Origin: Phoebastria nigripes
Lineage: Eukaryota > Chordata > Aves > Procellariiformes > Diomedeidae
Assembly: GCA_035582835.1 (NCBI GenBank)
Contig: JAYKAV010002792.1
Span: 318,394-382,393, forward strand
Length of the DNA stretch: 64,000 nt
Direction of reading: 5' to 3'
The first letter of the stretch is position 1. Every line of letters starts with the position of its first letter. The notes under the pieces are model-generated. The model was not told the origin of the DNA, did no database searches, and saw only the letters and a list, made by a program, of their open reading frames with translations. The position numbers and the translations under genes were made by a program. Shown here piece by piece: positions 14,590 to 27,200 of the stretch.

Positions 14590-14872
14590 GTTGTCCCCCT
14601 GCAGCCCATGGAGGACCCCACACTGCAGAAGGTGGACATGTCCTGAAGGAAGCTGCAGCCCGTGGAGAGCCCACAGAGGAGCAGGCTGCTGGCAGGAACT
14701 GCAGCCCGTGGGGGGACCCACGCTGGAGCAATCTGTTCCTGAAGGATTGTACTCCATGGAGAGGACCCATGCTGGAGCAGTTCGTGAAGGACTGTATCCC
14801 ATGGGAGGGACCCCACGCAGGAGCAGTTCGTGAAGGACTGTATCCCATGGGAGGGACCCCACGCAGGAGCAG
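14590..14872 (+). repeat. Tandem ~46-bp repeat inside the LTR
   Basis: Two adjacent 46-bp units at 14774-14819 and 14820-14865 read as identical, each starting GGAGCAGTTCGTGAAGG. A third copy begins at 14866 but diverges after seven bases. Older diverged copies start at about 14725 and 14678 with spacings of 47-49 bp. The period is not a multiple of three, so the exact duplication changes reading frame; this argues against the overlapping open frames being coding. Confidence 0.8.
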
Positions 14873-15065
14873 GGAAAGAGTGTGAGGAAGAAGGAGCGGC
14901 AGAGGAGCTGTTATGGACTGACCTTCCCTCTGGCAACAGGGGAGGACATAGAGGAGTCAGGAGTGAAGGAGTGAAGTTGAGCCTGGGAAGAAGGGGGAAG
15001 GGGTAGGGGAAGATGTTTTTAGTTTTGTCTTTGTTTCTCATCATCCTACTCTATTCTTAACAGGC

Positions 15066-15071
15066 AATAAA
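15066..15071 (+). terminator. LTR polyadenylation signal AATAAA
   Basis: AATAAA sits about 185 bp before the 3' end of the LTR, placing the R/U5 border near 15085-15095. Confidence 0.6.
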
Positions 15072-15255
15072 TTAAATTAGTTATGCCCAAGTCGAGTTTG
15101 TTTTGCCCATGACAGTAATTGGTGAGCAATCTCCCTGTCTTTATCTCAGCCCACAAGCTTTTCCATCTTATTTTTTCCTCCTGTCCTGTTCAGGAGAGGG
15201 AGTGAGAAAGCAACTGAGTGGNCANCTAGCAGCCAGCCAAGGTCAACCCACCACA

Positions 15256-15260
15256 GGCAG
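15256..15260. repeat. Right target-site duplication (GGCAG)
   Basis: Identical to 14237-14241 and directly abutting the CA end of the LTR. Confidence 0.85.
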
Positions 15261-18200
15261 TCAAAGAAGGTTGTGTCAACGGTAACTCATTTGATTAACT
15301 TCTATTTACGAACTATTTCTTGCAGGAGTGCTGGATATTACTTTGCCGTTGTAGGTTTCCTTTGGGACTGCCACAGTGCTAGAGTTCTCCTGCAAATCTT
15401 ATACAATCAGCTCCCATAGATCCAGGAATGGCTTAGGATTTCTCAAGATAAGGTAACTTCTGTGCTGAGATACACGTCTTCTCAGGAACTTTGCAATTTC
15501 TAGATGCACGTATTTCTGATTTTTTTTCAACATTACATGAAAATGGGGTATGTTTCCAAAATATGAACATTATTTCAGTAACTTGAATCTTCCACAATGT
15601 TTAGAGCTTCTTAACCCAGTCCTAAGATGTCAGCTAAAGTAGCATGCAGAGCTTAAATGGGATCTTAGATATCAAAAAATGCAGAAAACTTTTTACTAGC
15701 TTCCAAACATCAATGTCATTATCAAAAGAATACTTGCATGTAATTGTGGGCTTTCCAAATGGGGGGAATTGCAAATTCTGTTAAAGACCTATCTTCCACA
15801 TATATGTGATCCTAAGAAACAAAGAAGAGAATTGCTATATTTGTTTCAGTGTTTATTCTCACCCAATTTATATAAAGAAAAGCACAGCTGAAGGGCACTG
15901 AAAGTATCAGCTTGTGGCAGTAATTTTCAATAAAATGGATGATGATGTGAGCAGAAGCATTAAACATTTAAATAGTACCTTTGATAAAAGACAAACATAG
16001 ATAAATAAGGTCATAACTTATACCAATTTTCAGAAGAAAAAAGCATGATGATGTATTCCCAATACTGAAGGAAACTGTTCAGAGGTACAGGATTTCTCCT
16101 GTCTGGCTGATGGCTCCTCTCTTGGGATTCTTCCAAAGCTCTATCCTGAGTTTATGTCTTAGGCACTTCACCAGCATGGCAAACAAGAAATTATGAAAGC
16201 TTTTGAAAGCTAATATCCTGATACTGAAAAATACTTTTTCAAGTATTTTGTAATGACAGAGGAGAAGAGTAGATACCTAAGAGTGTCTGAAGCTTCTGCT
16301 TTCTGGTAGCACCCAGCCTGACCTGGTGGCCAAACATCAGACTATAACAGATAATTGTTAAATACCCTCCCAAACACTATGCTTTTACAAGATAAGGGTA
16401 GCAGAAGATGTGACAGCTGCTGACTCACAACTGGAATTTATCTGAGTGATGACACATAGTTTCATTTTGCAAGCTCAGCATCACCTATCCTATATTACAT
16501 AAGGTGATATGGCAACCAGAACTCTACAATTCATGCTTTTTTNAAAAAAAAAANGGAAGAACAGCAAACATTTCTGCCATTTCTTAAATCTAGCAAAAGC
16601 TTTTAGATATCCAAAGAAATTTGGTAAGCTCTTTAATACTGGATGGCCAGACAATATGTCTCTTCAGTAGAAGAACAATTTTCTCTGGCAATTTGAAGAA
16701 GCCATGAGAAGTTTTGTTGAGAAAAAAAAGCTATGAAATGGCCTCCTGATGGGAGGAGAATGCAGATGGTCTCTGGGTAACTGGAGATTACCAACTCAGC
16801 CAAGACTTCCTTCCCATTCTGTGATACTGCCGNTTCATACTCATGCCTAATGCTATTGCTAATGTTCCTCCCGACTTCCCTTTTTACACTGATGTGCTTT
16901 CTCCAGATGCCACTCCTCACAATGCTTAATGCAAAATGATATCTCCGAAATGAAAAACTGTTCTGTGGTGATCATTGCCATGCAATGAGAAAATACTTTT
17001 GACAAACTCCCCAGAGACTGAACAAAGCAACTTGCTCTATAATACAGTGCCATCTAACAGAAAGTGACTTCTGCCAGAAAGCAGGCTGAAGATGTTGGTT
17101 TCTCTTCTTTTTATTACTACCTTGACAGCAGGTGGAAGAGAGGATATTTATGATTAGAACTACAAATATGATCTTGAACCTGGTCAGACAACAATGCACT
17201 TAATTCTTAATATTAACACTTTAGCAATGAAATCAGCATCCTTTTCAAACAAATGCCAAAAATGCACAATTTTGCAAAAAGTTTCCTGGCTACAAAATTT
17301 TGCAATAATATACNTCATAATTTTGCAGAACCAGCTTTCTTTTGCTATACATTTCTTCAAGATGGATGATATAAATTAATTGGGAACATAAAGTAGACTA
17401 CCTGTAAGCTTTAAGAACTGCTCCCCACCAAAAGCCCCCAACCAGTTTCCTTGCCTGCATAAGACCTAACTGCAACTCTTGAAAGAATCTGTCGTGAGGA
17501 AACGAGATTTAGCTATTTAGAGACAAAAGAGCTGAGTAGCTTGTATCTATATTTGATTCTGTGCTTCTAGACAGTTAAAAAAATCCAAACCTGATGCTTA
17601 CACTGTTAAACTTTTCCCACAGTTTTACAAGAACTGACAAGGTCACAGCCTGAGGTAGTATGGTTGCCAGATGTCACACCATTAGTTACAATCTTAGACA
17701 GAATAGGTATAAGTAGGGAGAAGCAAGACTTAAAATAACTCTTCATGTAATGTTTTTCCTGCCAATGCTCTTCTAACAATGTAAGCACTATTTCTTATTT
17801 CATAGTATTAGGTGGATCTCAATATTTTTATTTAACAGAAGCTAAATATTTAACTCAAATTATAATTAAGTGGAAATAACTGCAGCTATTTATCCTGTAC
17901 AAACTGTGGTTTTAATTATCAAGCTTTTCATAGGAAAAAAGCCCTTGAACACATCAGATCCTACCGGTGACCTATGATTTCTTTGAACTGAACATTTGCG
18001 CAATCACTTTCAGATATATTTGTTATCCATTTCACTTTAATATATTGTGTTCAATATAAAGCATAGGTTTTTTTCAAGCAGGGGCAATATTTTTTCAGAA
18101 CACCTCTTTTACCTTTGAAAGTAACTTTCTCATACTGGGATGCACATAAATAAATCGTTGCCTCACTTCATTGGCTTTTGATGCAAGCTTTCTACAGGTC

Positions 18201-21200
18201 ATTCTTCACAGAATGAAATTTCTATATCTTTAGTAGCAAGCTTGGTAATGTCAAGCTGATGGTGGTTAGTTGTTCTGAAACTTCCAGAGAGAAACTGGAA
18301 AATTGCAAGTCATTTTCTACGCTTTTGCTTTTGTTCAGCCTCCTGGACTGTGTATTCTTATTTCTCAAATAAGGTTTACTATGGTGAACTATTTTACCTG
18401 CTGAAAGTTTTCTAGAAGTTACTCTTATGAAACAAAGTTGTTCTTATTAAAACAAGTAGATGAAATTTTCTACAAGAAAATTAGTGATGCAGAAGGAAGA
18501 AAATAACTTGTACAAAGAAATGAGTACATGTGGAAATATATATATATGTCTGTACCTGTATTCTGTTTGCAAAAAAATGCTGTTCTTTATAGCACTGTAT
18601 GCAACTCATTGTATGCACCTGCATAGATATGTAAAGGGATAAAAAAACATTTAACAGTACCCTGCCATACAGCTACTATTTCCCTCCATTTTGCAGCACA
18701 ATGGTGGAGGCCAAGGTCTGACACATTTCACAATGTGGCTAGTGTTGTTATGCCGGTGGACTCAGGAAAATATATACTGCCTGGTATGGATCCGATGCAG
18801 CGGGGAATGCTAGACTGGAAAGCAAGTCTGTAAATCATTGTACTCGATCACCAAAACCTCATCTAACCATAGATGTTTAATCCAGGAAGGTCTATAAAAA
18901 TACCCATTCCTTTTTCAACATGCTCTCCAAATCATCCTTAACCAGGCAAATGGGAAACTTCCAGCACCAGGAACAATAAAAACTGTGGTATTATTGAACA
19001 GTAAATCTGAACTTTGAAATAAGGAAATGAGCAAGGCTGACTTCGTAACATTTAAAACTATTAAATATTATGGCTCTTTGATGTGTTTAAGTCTAGTAAA
19101 CTATACATAACAGTATCATTCACACTTACACAGAGCACCATCATTAAAAATTCTGGTCAAAGTGATATAGGAATTATTGCATTGCAAAAAAAAAAAAAGG
19201 AAAGAAGAAAAGTCTTGTAAATAGACTGACCAATGTAGTATGTTCAGTGTCATGGCAAAGGACGTAGCCCATGTATGAGACCCTATTAGGCCACTGCATG
19301 TAAGTAAATAGTTGTTCTATGCTTGTTTTCATATGGTGTTCATTAGAAAAACAGAAGAAGCGCCTCCAGCAGTTTTTCCTTAGAAGCAGACAATGCAGCT
19401 TTTGTCTTTTGAATCTGCATAGGAGAGTCACAGACTGGAGAAACATCTAAGTTTCCCCTGTGAATTAATGATATCTAAAAATAACAAGAATGAAATATGT
19501 TTTGATTATTAGATGAATGCTAAAGTGTAAGTAATACTCTATTAAATTTCATTCTTAGAGAAAAGTGACCCTTTTCAGATGCATTGCCTATTTGCTTAGG
19601 GCAATCTTGCTAAGAAACGTAACAGTGAATTATCATATACAAATTAAACTTTGATATGAGGGGGGTCCTTAGAGAGCTGGTGAGAACTACCTGCATATAA
19701 ATAGTCACAATATGGCATGGAGGAATCTAGTGACTTACAGGGTAGTGATAGGTAAAGCAGTATAAATTACTACAGAGAAATAAAGTCACCATAGTGATTA
19801 TCATATGTGCCAGTAACCTGGAAGTTTTCACGGCAAGGCTTACATTCACTTTCTATTGCACCAGTGACCCATTAGTAAATGATTAGCTAGAAGCAGACTC
19901 TCCGCTAGTATGAATTAGTGTAATTTCACTGAATGAATCAATTTTCATCAAAGATCAGCCTCTTAGCATACGTCCACAAGCAGACTGGAAAATCTGAAAT
20001 CACTGAGCATTCCCAGAAGAGTCCTCCCCTGGCATAAATTTTAACATAGTTAAAGTTATTTTGATGTTTATGAATGAGGTTCCTTCTAGAATCCTTTATA
20101 GGATTCTTCCTATAAATGCTTTAGACCTCTTACCTGGGAGGGAAGATAAATTCAGGAACCAAAACAGCAGTAGTCAGCTGAAAAAATACTCTGGAAAGCT
20201 GTGTGTCTGTTGCTGCTGAAGTGCTGTTGAACCTTGGTCAAAGCACAACGCCTTCCACTCAACCTTTAGTTGTCTTGCCTATTCACATTGTACTATCTGT
20301 AAATCAGGGTTTTCATGCACTCAAGGCCCAAGAGAGTGAGATCGTAATCTCAGTTAGAGCTTCTGGGAGTCAACTCCTTACCAGGAATGACAGAGCACAG
20401 GTACCAGGACAGAAATGCTCAGAACTGATGGAGTCACTAGTTTGAGTCACCCCACACAGGTGTGAAGCGCCTGTGACTCATTTATTCTGCCCATACCATA
20501 ACAATGTAATTCCCCAGAAATTTCTAGAAGAATTCCTGGATTGGTCAAAAATATCATTCTGCTTTGTGGAAAATATAGAGAAAATTACGTTGTTCAGTTT
20601 CCATCAGTGTGCTTCATTAAAAGTATATTTTCCCATTTAAGTCTGTGGGCATGCTTTTTGCAGAGGAAATTGCACTTCATAGACTTGCAGAACAAGTGGG
20701 TTTTTTTCCCCACTGTATAAAGTGATACTTTACTAGGTGATTTATTAAATGATTTACAAAGTGATTAAAAAGGGCCAACATTTTTTATTCTTCAGTAAAA
20801 AATTGTTTAAAATTAAAGAATTCTTTAAAAAAAATCATTACTGTTGAAAACCCATTTTAAGATGTTAAAGCTCTAGCTTTGATGGCAAAAAAAATCCCAC
20901 TGATGGTGTTCCTAGGAGATATGGTGCAGTTTGCAGCTCATGACCCGAATTTCATTGTCCCAAGCAGCAGGTGCTGTTCCCTCTCCCTCTTCTCCCCAGC
21001 AGCATCCGTAACAGCAGCAATAGTCTCTGTCTATTCCGCCTTTGACTTAGCCCATCTCTGTCCTGCTCTTCCTCCTTCTGCCACTGGAATATGGCCTTCT
21101 GGGACGGGCAGAGAAGGACAAGTCCAATAACGGACCAGGAGAGGACAGACAGAAAAGACAGACATTTGCCCATGGAATTGGGATAAGCTGCAGCCCATGT

Positions 21201-24200
21201 CAAAGATGAAGAAGGGCAAAGTAATGGGAAACTGGTCTTTCCACTGCTGCAAAGTGAGAGTGAAGGTGGTAAGAGGAAACGGCTAGCAGGCTGGGAAGTC
21301 CCAAAACCCCAATTCTTACTGTTGCAGAGGTGGGACTACCTACAATACACGTAAGACCACGTTTTAAGGAGCAGCTGCCTCTTCTCTCATGTGCGCCCCA
21401 TGTCACCTCCTACACTGCGAGCAGTACAGCTGCACTGGGAACCAGGCTGACGAAGTGATCTGCAGGGGACACGACTTCAGCAAAAAATAAAAGCATTTCT
21501 TAATTTAGTTTTTATTTTTTCACCTAGATTATTTCCTCAACCTGTTCTCTATGCAGCTGCATAAACCATTGCCCTAGAAGAGCCACGAGGTTGTGCAGGG
21601 CTGGGAGGGAGCCGCCCCAGGAGAAGGTGTGGGGCTGCTCAGCAGGGCAGGAGCAGAGTTGCCAACTGAGAAACCTCAGCCTAAGCATGCAGTTTCAGCT
21701 CACACCTCATCTGGTGTGACTGTGGGCTGCTGATAAAAGGGTGATCCTGCTCTTCCCTTTCCCACCCAACCTTGTATCAGATCTAGCAATTGCACATCAA
21801 TGTGAGTTGGATCAGCGTGTTGATCTGTGAGAAAACTAACTCACCTCCTTCCCTGGCAGACCCTATGTATGGTTAAGAGATTGAGTCGATTCTCCCCTGC
21901 AGCAGCACAATATCCAGGCTCAGTTCACCCTGTTCATCAGCATCAGGGACACTTTGCTGGGAGTGGGGAATGAAGAGACGTTTGCAGATTAGACCAGTTT
22001 AAATGTAATATGACACATCACATCACACACAGCATTGTAACTGGTTTCAAAATCATAGTCCTGCTTACGGGTGTTGGTTTTGCATTACACAGAGTACAGA
22101 CTGGGCAGGAAGTTAAATTAACCGCATCTCCTGAAGGGTGCCCTCCTCCCAGCCTGACACATGCAGGCTCAAGGACAGCTGCAGACCCCACGTCACAGAG
22201 ACCATACAGGCACAATTACAGTAATATCTTTGCCAAAGATATAAAATTATGTTTGGTTTTACGTAAACACGTAATCCTAAAATGCTGCCTTCATCACTAA
22301 TGTAAGTCCAAAAAGTTTCCTCCCACCACACACACACACATCCCTCCCACATACATGCTAAGTGTAATCAGCCACAAAGTTTCTCTTGGTGTTCAGTAAG
22401 ACTGGAAAAAGGTCTAGAAAATTACTAGCCTGATATGGGTTTTGATAATGAAGACTTAAAAGAGAGAAATATAATTAACTGCCAAACATCATAAGCTTAT
22501 GAGAAATGGGTCTGGTCAAACTAACCAAGCTTTTTGTGAGACTGAAGTTTGTCTGCTAAGTGAAATAGTATTAATGTAACAGGCTGGCACTTACCTTACT
22601 ATTGAATAAGTCTTCGATTAAGATTTAATACAGATAAAGGAAAATGTTGTGATAATGAGTAGATTAAATCTCATTGAAGTGATATATTTAAGGACAGTTT
22701 TTCACTTACAATGTAGTTCAGTGCTTTTATGTTTTTTCCCAGAACACAGGGAAATGCAAGATTTCTTATGAACTGGAATGCTCTGGACAAAGGAGCTGAA
22801 CTGTACAACAATCAGTATTTATTGATACCAGTGCAACTAAGAATGGATGACAGCCAGCAATAATTTGATGTAAAGATCAATGATAGTAAGATGTTTCTCA
22901 AAAAATGTTAGAACATTAATTAAATAGAGCATTTTTACAAAAGCAATTGCTGCTTCTAACACAACAAAAAATAGCCACTTCTGTTTACATTAATTTGCTT
23001 TTGATGTTCCATTTAGCTAATTCTGATGTTTTTAATAAAAAAAAGTAGTTTGACCTCCTCTGAATCTGAAGCAGGAAGGTTTTAAAATTATATTCTATTA
23101 GTTTTATCTTTAGATTATTACAGGAAGGGTTTACTATTCAGTAGTATACATAATACCAGCCATTCTAGTTAGTATTTAAGCAAGAGTGAGGAAACCACAG
23201 TCCTCCTGAAGTGACCGGCAATTTTGCTAAGGATTTAAATGGAATAAAGACTTTGTTTCAAGCTGCCCACTACACAAAATTAAATGTTCATTGATAATTA
23301 AGTATCTACCTTTAGTTGTCCACATATAAAAATTGCTCCCACTAGGTATATACTTACATATTACAAGCTTTTTAAGCATTTTCTTCTTTTTATCAAACAT
23401 GTCTATCATGAAAAAAGTAATATTTATATTTGTCAGTGTGTTCTATACTTAATATTAGTGTTACATAATACGTTGTTGAATAACTTTGTTTCACTATCTT
23501 TTTGTTTCAGATTAGACAAATTGAGATTTTTTTATTTTTCATGTATGATAAAATAGCCTCTCTGATGTGATCATAGTGAGATTGCATAACATTTTTTAGC
23601 TGTTGAATACCATTTGAATCAACATTCCTCAATTCATGCTCTTCACTTTTGCTAAGTATCCTTCAGCTTTACAGTGATTAATGTTTTTCATGCTGCCTAT
23701 CAACATATTTATAAAACCAAGAGAATGTTTTATTTACAGCAAAGACGTGATAGAGATGAGTCATAAAAGAAAAGAAATTCTGTGTTAAGAAAATCCTAAC
23801 AGAGCAAGGGAGGATATTTTTTCAAAGGCATAAAGATCCACACGGCACCTAACTGATGTATCTAAGTGCCCTTCATGTCTTTGAAAATCTGCTCTGAATG
23901 CATGCTACTTAGTAGAATGACATTGCTTCCATCAAAGGAAGCATTTTCTTCTCTGGAGGAAATTTTTAAATGCAGCTAAAGACTGATTTTTACCCCCAAA
24001 AGAAACTGTGGTTATGTATTCACTATGTGAGCACATTTTGAAACATACCAACCTCCTTTTTCAAAAAGAATAGCCTTATTTATCAGTTTCAGCTGAAAGT
24101 TCTGGGGTTTAAGATTATATCATTCNTAGTGTTGTCTTTACTGATGTAGATTTTAGTGGTATATTGAGGAGCACATTCAAATCCACTGCATTTGCAGTGG

Positions 24201-27200
24201 GAAGAAGATGCTGCAATGTTATTTTACATCAGTAATAATTTCCAGCTTTGGAACAACACATTACATATTCAGCACTGCTCTTTTCTTTGAGGAAGTTCCT
24301 GGATGAAATGAATGAGAGCTGTGATATGATCTTCAGCGTGTCCAGGTTGTAGTCATTGAGTCTTTCTTTTATTTTTCTTCCGAAAGATGCCTTCAGTCAC
24401 TTCTATCCAGAGCAGAGTAGAATGATTAAAAAGAGTTTTGCTACGAGATAATCACAGTGACAAAATTTAGTGTTGCATAAGTAAAAAGCAGAGAAATGTT
24501 TAAGGAATCTGCAAAGCTTTTGTGGAAGAAGGCGGCTTATACAAAAGATCACTCACTCACTACTACAACTCTGTCTTTGGTCATCAAGTAGCAGCCAGAG
24601 AAGCTGGCAGAATATTTCCTGGCTGTTTTGCGTACTAAAAACTACCTACAAACCCAATCATAATCTGAAGATTTTTCACTTTTTTGTTTCTGAAGCTGTG
24701 AAACTTCATCTTGTCCTCTTATAATTTTTTTAAATGTTCAAGATACTTTTTGTGACTAATTTGACAAACTTATTTCTGAAGAACAACCCAAATTTCATTA
24801 ACTGATCGTAAAGCCTCCTCACACTTAAATGTAAACTATATTTCAGTGTGGCTTTCTACTTGCATAGATGTCTTCATAAATATTATCAGGATGTTTTTGA
24901 AAATGATATGCAGAGGCACAGTAGACTATTTCCTAATGAATGCAATGCCATTTCAGGATCTTACAGTGATCTGACTTGAGTCCGAGACCTATTGAAAAAG
25001 CGTACTGTGAGCACCAGGGGCTTTTCCACCCTGCCTTGCCAGTCAGCTTCACCTCTACTGAGAGATCAGCACACATGTGAGGAACTGTAGTTGGAAGCTC
25101 AAACTTCAATGAGAAAGTAGGTTTCAGGTACAACAGAGCTTTTAATGTCAGTATTTTATAACTTGTTGGGACAACAGTAATAAAACTGTTTTGGAAAATT
25201 GTAGAAGTCAGTACTGTTGACTTCTTTTTGAGAGACAAGACTTTTCATTTTTGAGAAGAAAGATATTTAAATGTGCATGTTTAGAGTACGTTTAGAAACA
25301 AGTTCACCAATTATGTCTTCTGTGCTATCCACTTTAGAAAGCAGCTCATTGTATATTGGCTATGTAACANATGTCAGTTATTGATAGTTTTAATTTGCAG
25401 GTAATGAAGACCATATCTGAACTTGTGACCTAAATGTGAAAAGTTCCATATGTACCTCGGAGCTATCTAGATTTAAATACTGTTTCTTCAACAATAGGAA
25501 ATTTTATTCCAGAAGCCTGTGAACTGTATTGCTTGACTGATACAGCCTGAAGTTTTGTTTTGTTTTGTTTTAATTTGAGCTTTATAAGTATAATAAATAT
25601 GGGTTAAAATTATTTACAAACTGTGTTCAGTTAAAACTAGAGCTCTAATGATAATGAGAAACAAGAGTATTGGGGCAACTCTTGATCTAGCTGAAAGTAC
25701 ATTGCGTAACGATAAGCCCCCGAGAAATGAGAATACTGAAGCTGCCCTGGATCTAGCTGAAGTCAGTGGGAGTTCAGAACTCAAGAGAAATTGCTCGTGG
25801 CATTACAGGCACAGCCTTACAGTGCTGAAGTAAATGTGGATCATTTCTGTGAACTGGAAGGAAAGGACGATCAAGGCCGGACAAGAGCTGCTCAGCTGGC
25901 ATCATGAAATCTGCTGACTTCCTGCAACCATACATCCATTTTAGGGGGCAGGGTTTTTTTTTTGTTTGTTTTTAATATTCTTCTGCCCATGAATTGAGTA
26001 TTTTTTATGCTTTTATGCATGTTTTTAAAAGCATATTCTTAAGAAGACGACTGAAAAGAACCCACTTGACCTTTTTCATAACTAAGGAAATGGCTGCAAC
26101 ACTTGAAGCCAAGAGGAACAGTTAGTCGTTACACAGAAAGAAGAACAACATTAATTTCTCGGCACACCTGCTACTACTGGTTTTAGACATTTTTTAATAT
26201 AATATAATCCTTTGTAGTGAACATTTTGACTTGATATCTACACTTTACTTTGCTCTCTTTTATGTGGTCTAATGAACTAGGTATGATTCTTGATGTCTAA
26301 CCAACTTTTATTTTTAGTTAGTTTAATAAAATTCTAGCTACAGCTGTGTGCTTAGTCCTCATATAACTCTGACAGGAGCTGACTGAAGAAAAAATGCAAA
26401 AATATTACCTCTTGAGTTTTCAAAAATATTTTTCCTGTGAAAAAGTAAAGAGTAAGTCATCTTCTAACTCCTTTTCACTTTTTTATTCCATCCTCTATTC
26501 CCCCTTAAAGATGACAAAATAAACTACTGCTTTTCCTTTTAAGCAGTTCTGCTTAAGAACAATAAACTTCTGACAAATAGAATTGTTTATTTTTAAATGA
26601 CTAGGTTTATATTTGAAAAGTTTGGGGTACACTTTCGTCATGAACTCTACCCTGAAAAAACAATTCAACTGCAACGTTTTCTTGACCAGTTTCACCCTCC
26701 GGACAGGGAAACCAGGAAACAGAGACACTGAGCAACACATGCCCTTGCCACAATCTCCACACAAATCTCATTTGATCCTCCAGACCTATGGCAAACCCAT
26801 AACCAAAAGTTCAGAATGTTTAAGTATTGTAAAGTGACATCTGGAGTTGTTTTGGTTTGTCTTCAGCACTTGCTCTCCAAAATGATTGCCTCGTGGTGAG
26901 CTCTATACTCCTTGGGCCAGTTGTGAATACTTAAGGGCTACAAAGGCAAGCCCATGAGCTGCATTGTAAAGAACGATAAAGACTTTAAATAGAATTAATT
27001 TGGCTACAGAGGAGAATATAACGTTCCAAATAAAAATATATGTATATTTTTTAAAAAAGGGTATGACAGCAGTACCCATACAAATTCTTACTGGACATAT
27101 ACTTTCACCTTTTAAGGGCATAAACTTTACAAGTTGAAGAAGAAAGACTCTGTGAGGTTTCTGCTCTTCTGTTACAGAAAAATATGTGACCATAGCCTTC

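Larger units (their letters stand above)
14242..15255 (+). mobile_element. Solo LTR of an endogenous retrovirus, 5-bp target-site duplication
   Basis: The element starts TGTGCTGGG and ends CCACCACA, giving the TG...CA ends of a retroviral LTR. It is flanked by the identical pentamer GGCAG at 14237-14241 and 15256-15260, a target-site duplication that fixes both ends. Inside, in the right order, are a TATA-like box (TATTTAA, 14419-14425) and a polyadenylation signal AATAAA (15066-15071). No gag, pol or env frame adjoins it, so it is a solo LTR left by recombination between two LTRs. A 5-bp duplication is typical of ERVL-class elements; that assignment is inference. It is GC-richer than its surroundings and contains an internal tandem repeat. 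Open frames of 146-183 codons across it are by-products of composition. Confidence 0.88.

Noticed and set aside
14678..14872. Regular repeats that might suggest a CRISPR-like array
   Set aside because: Units are directly adjacent with no spacers and lie in a vertebrate LTR.
14297..15044. Open frames of 146-183 codons over the LTR, on both strands
   Set aside because: They lie inside an LTR and cross a 46-bp duplication that shifts the frame; products are low complexity without known domains.
20088..20107. 8-bp inverted repeat with 4-nt loop (AGAATCCT / AGGATTCT)
   Set aside because: Too short to stand out from chance in 64 kb of AT-rich sequence.
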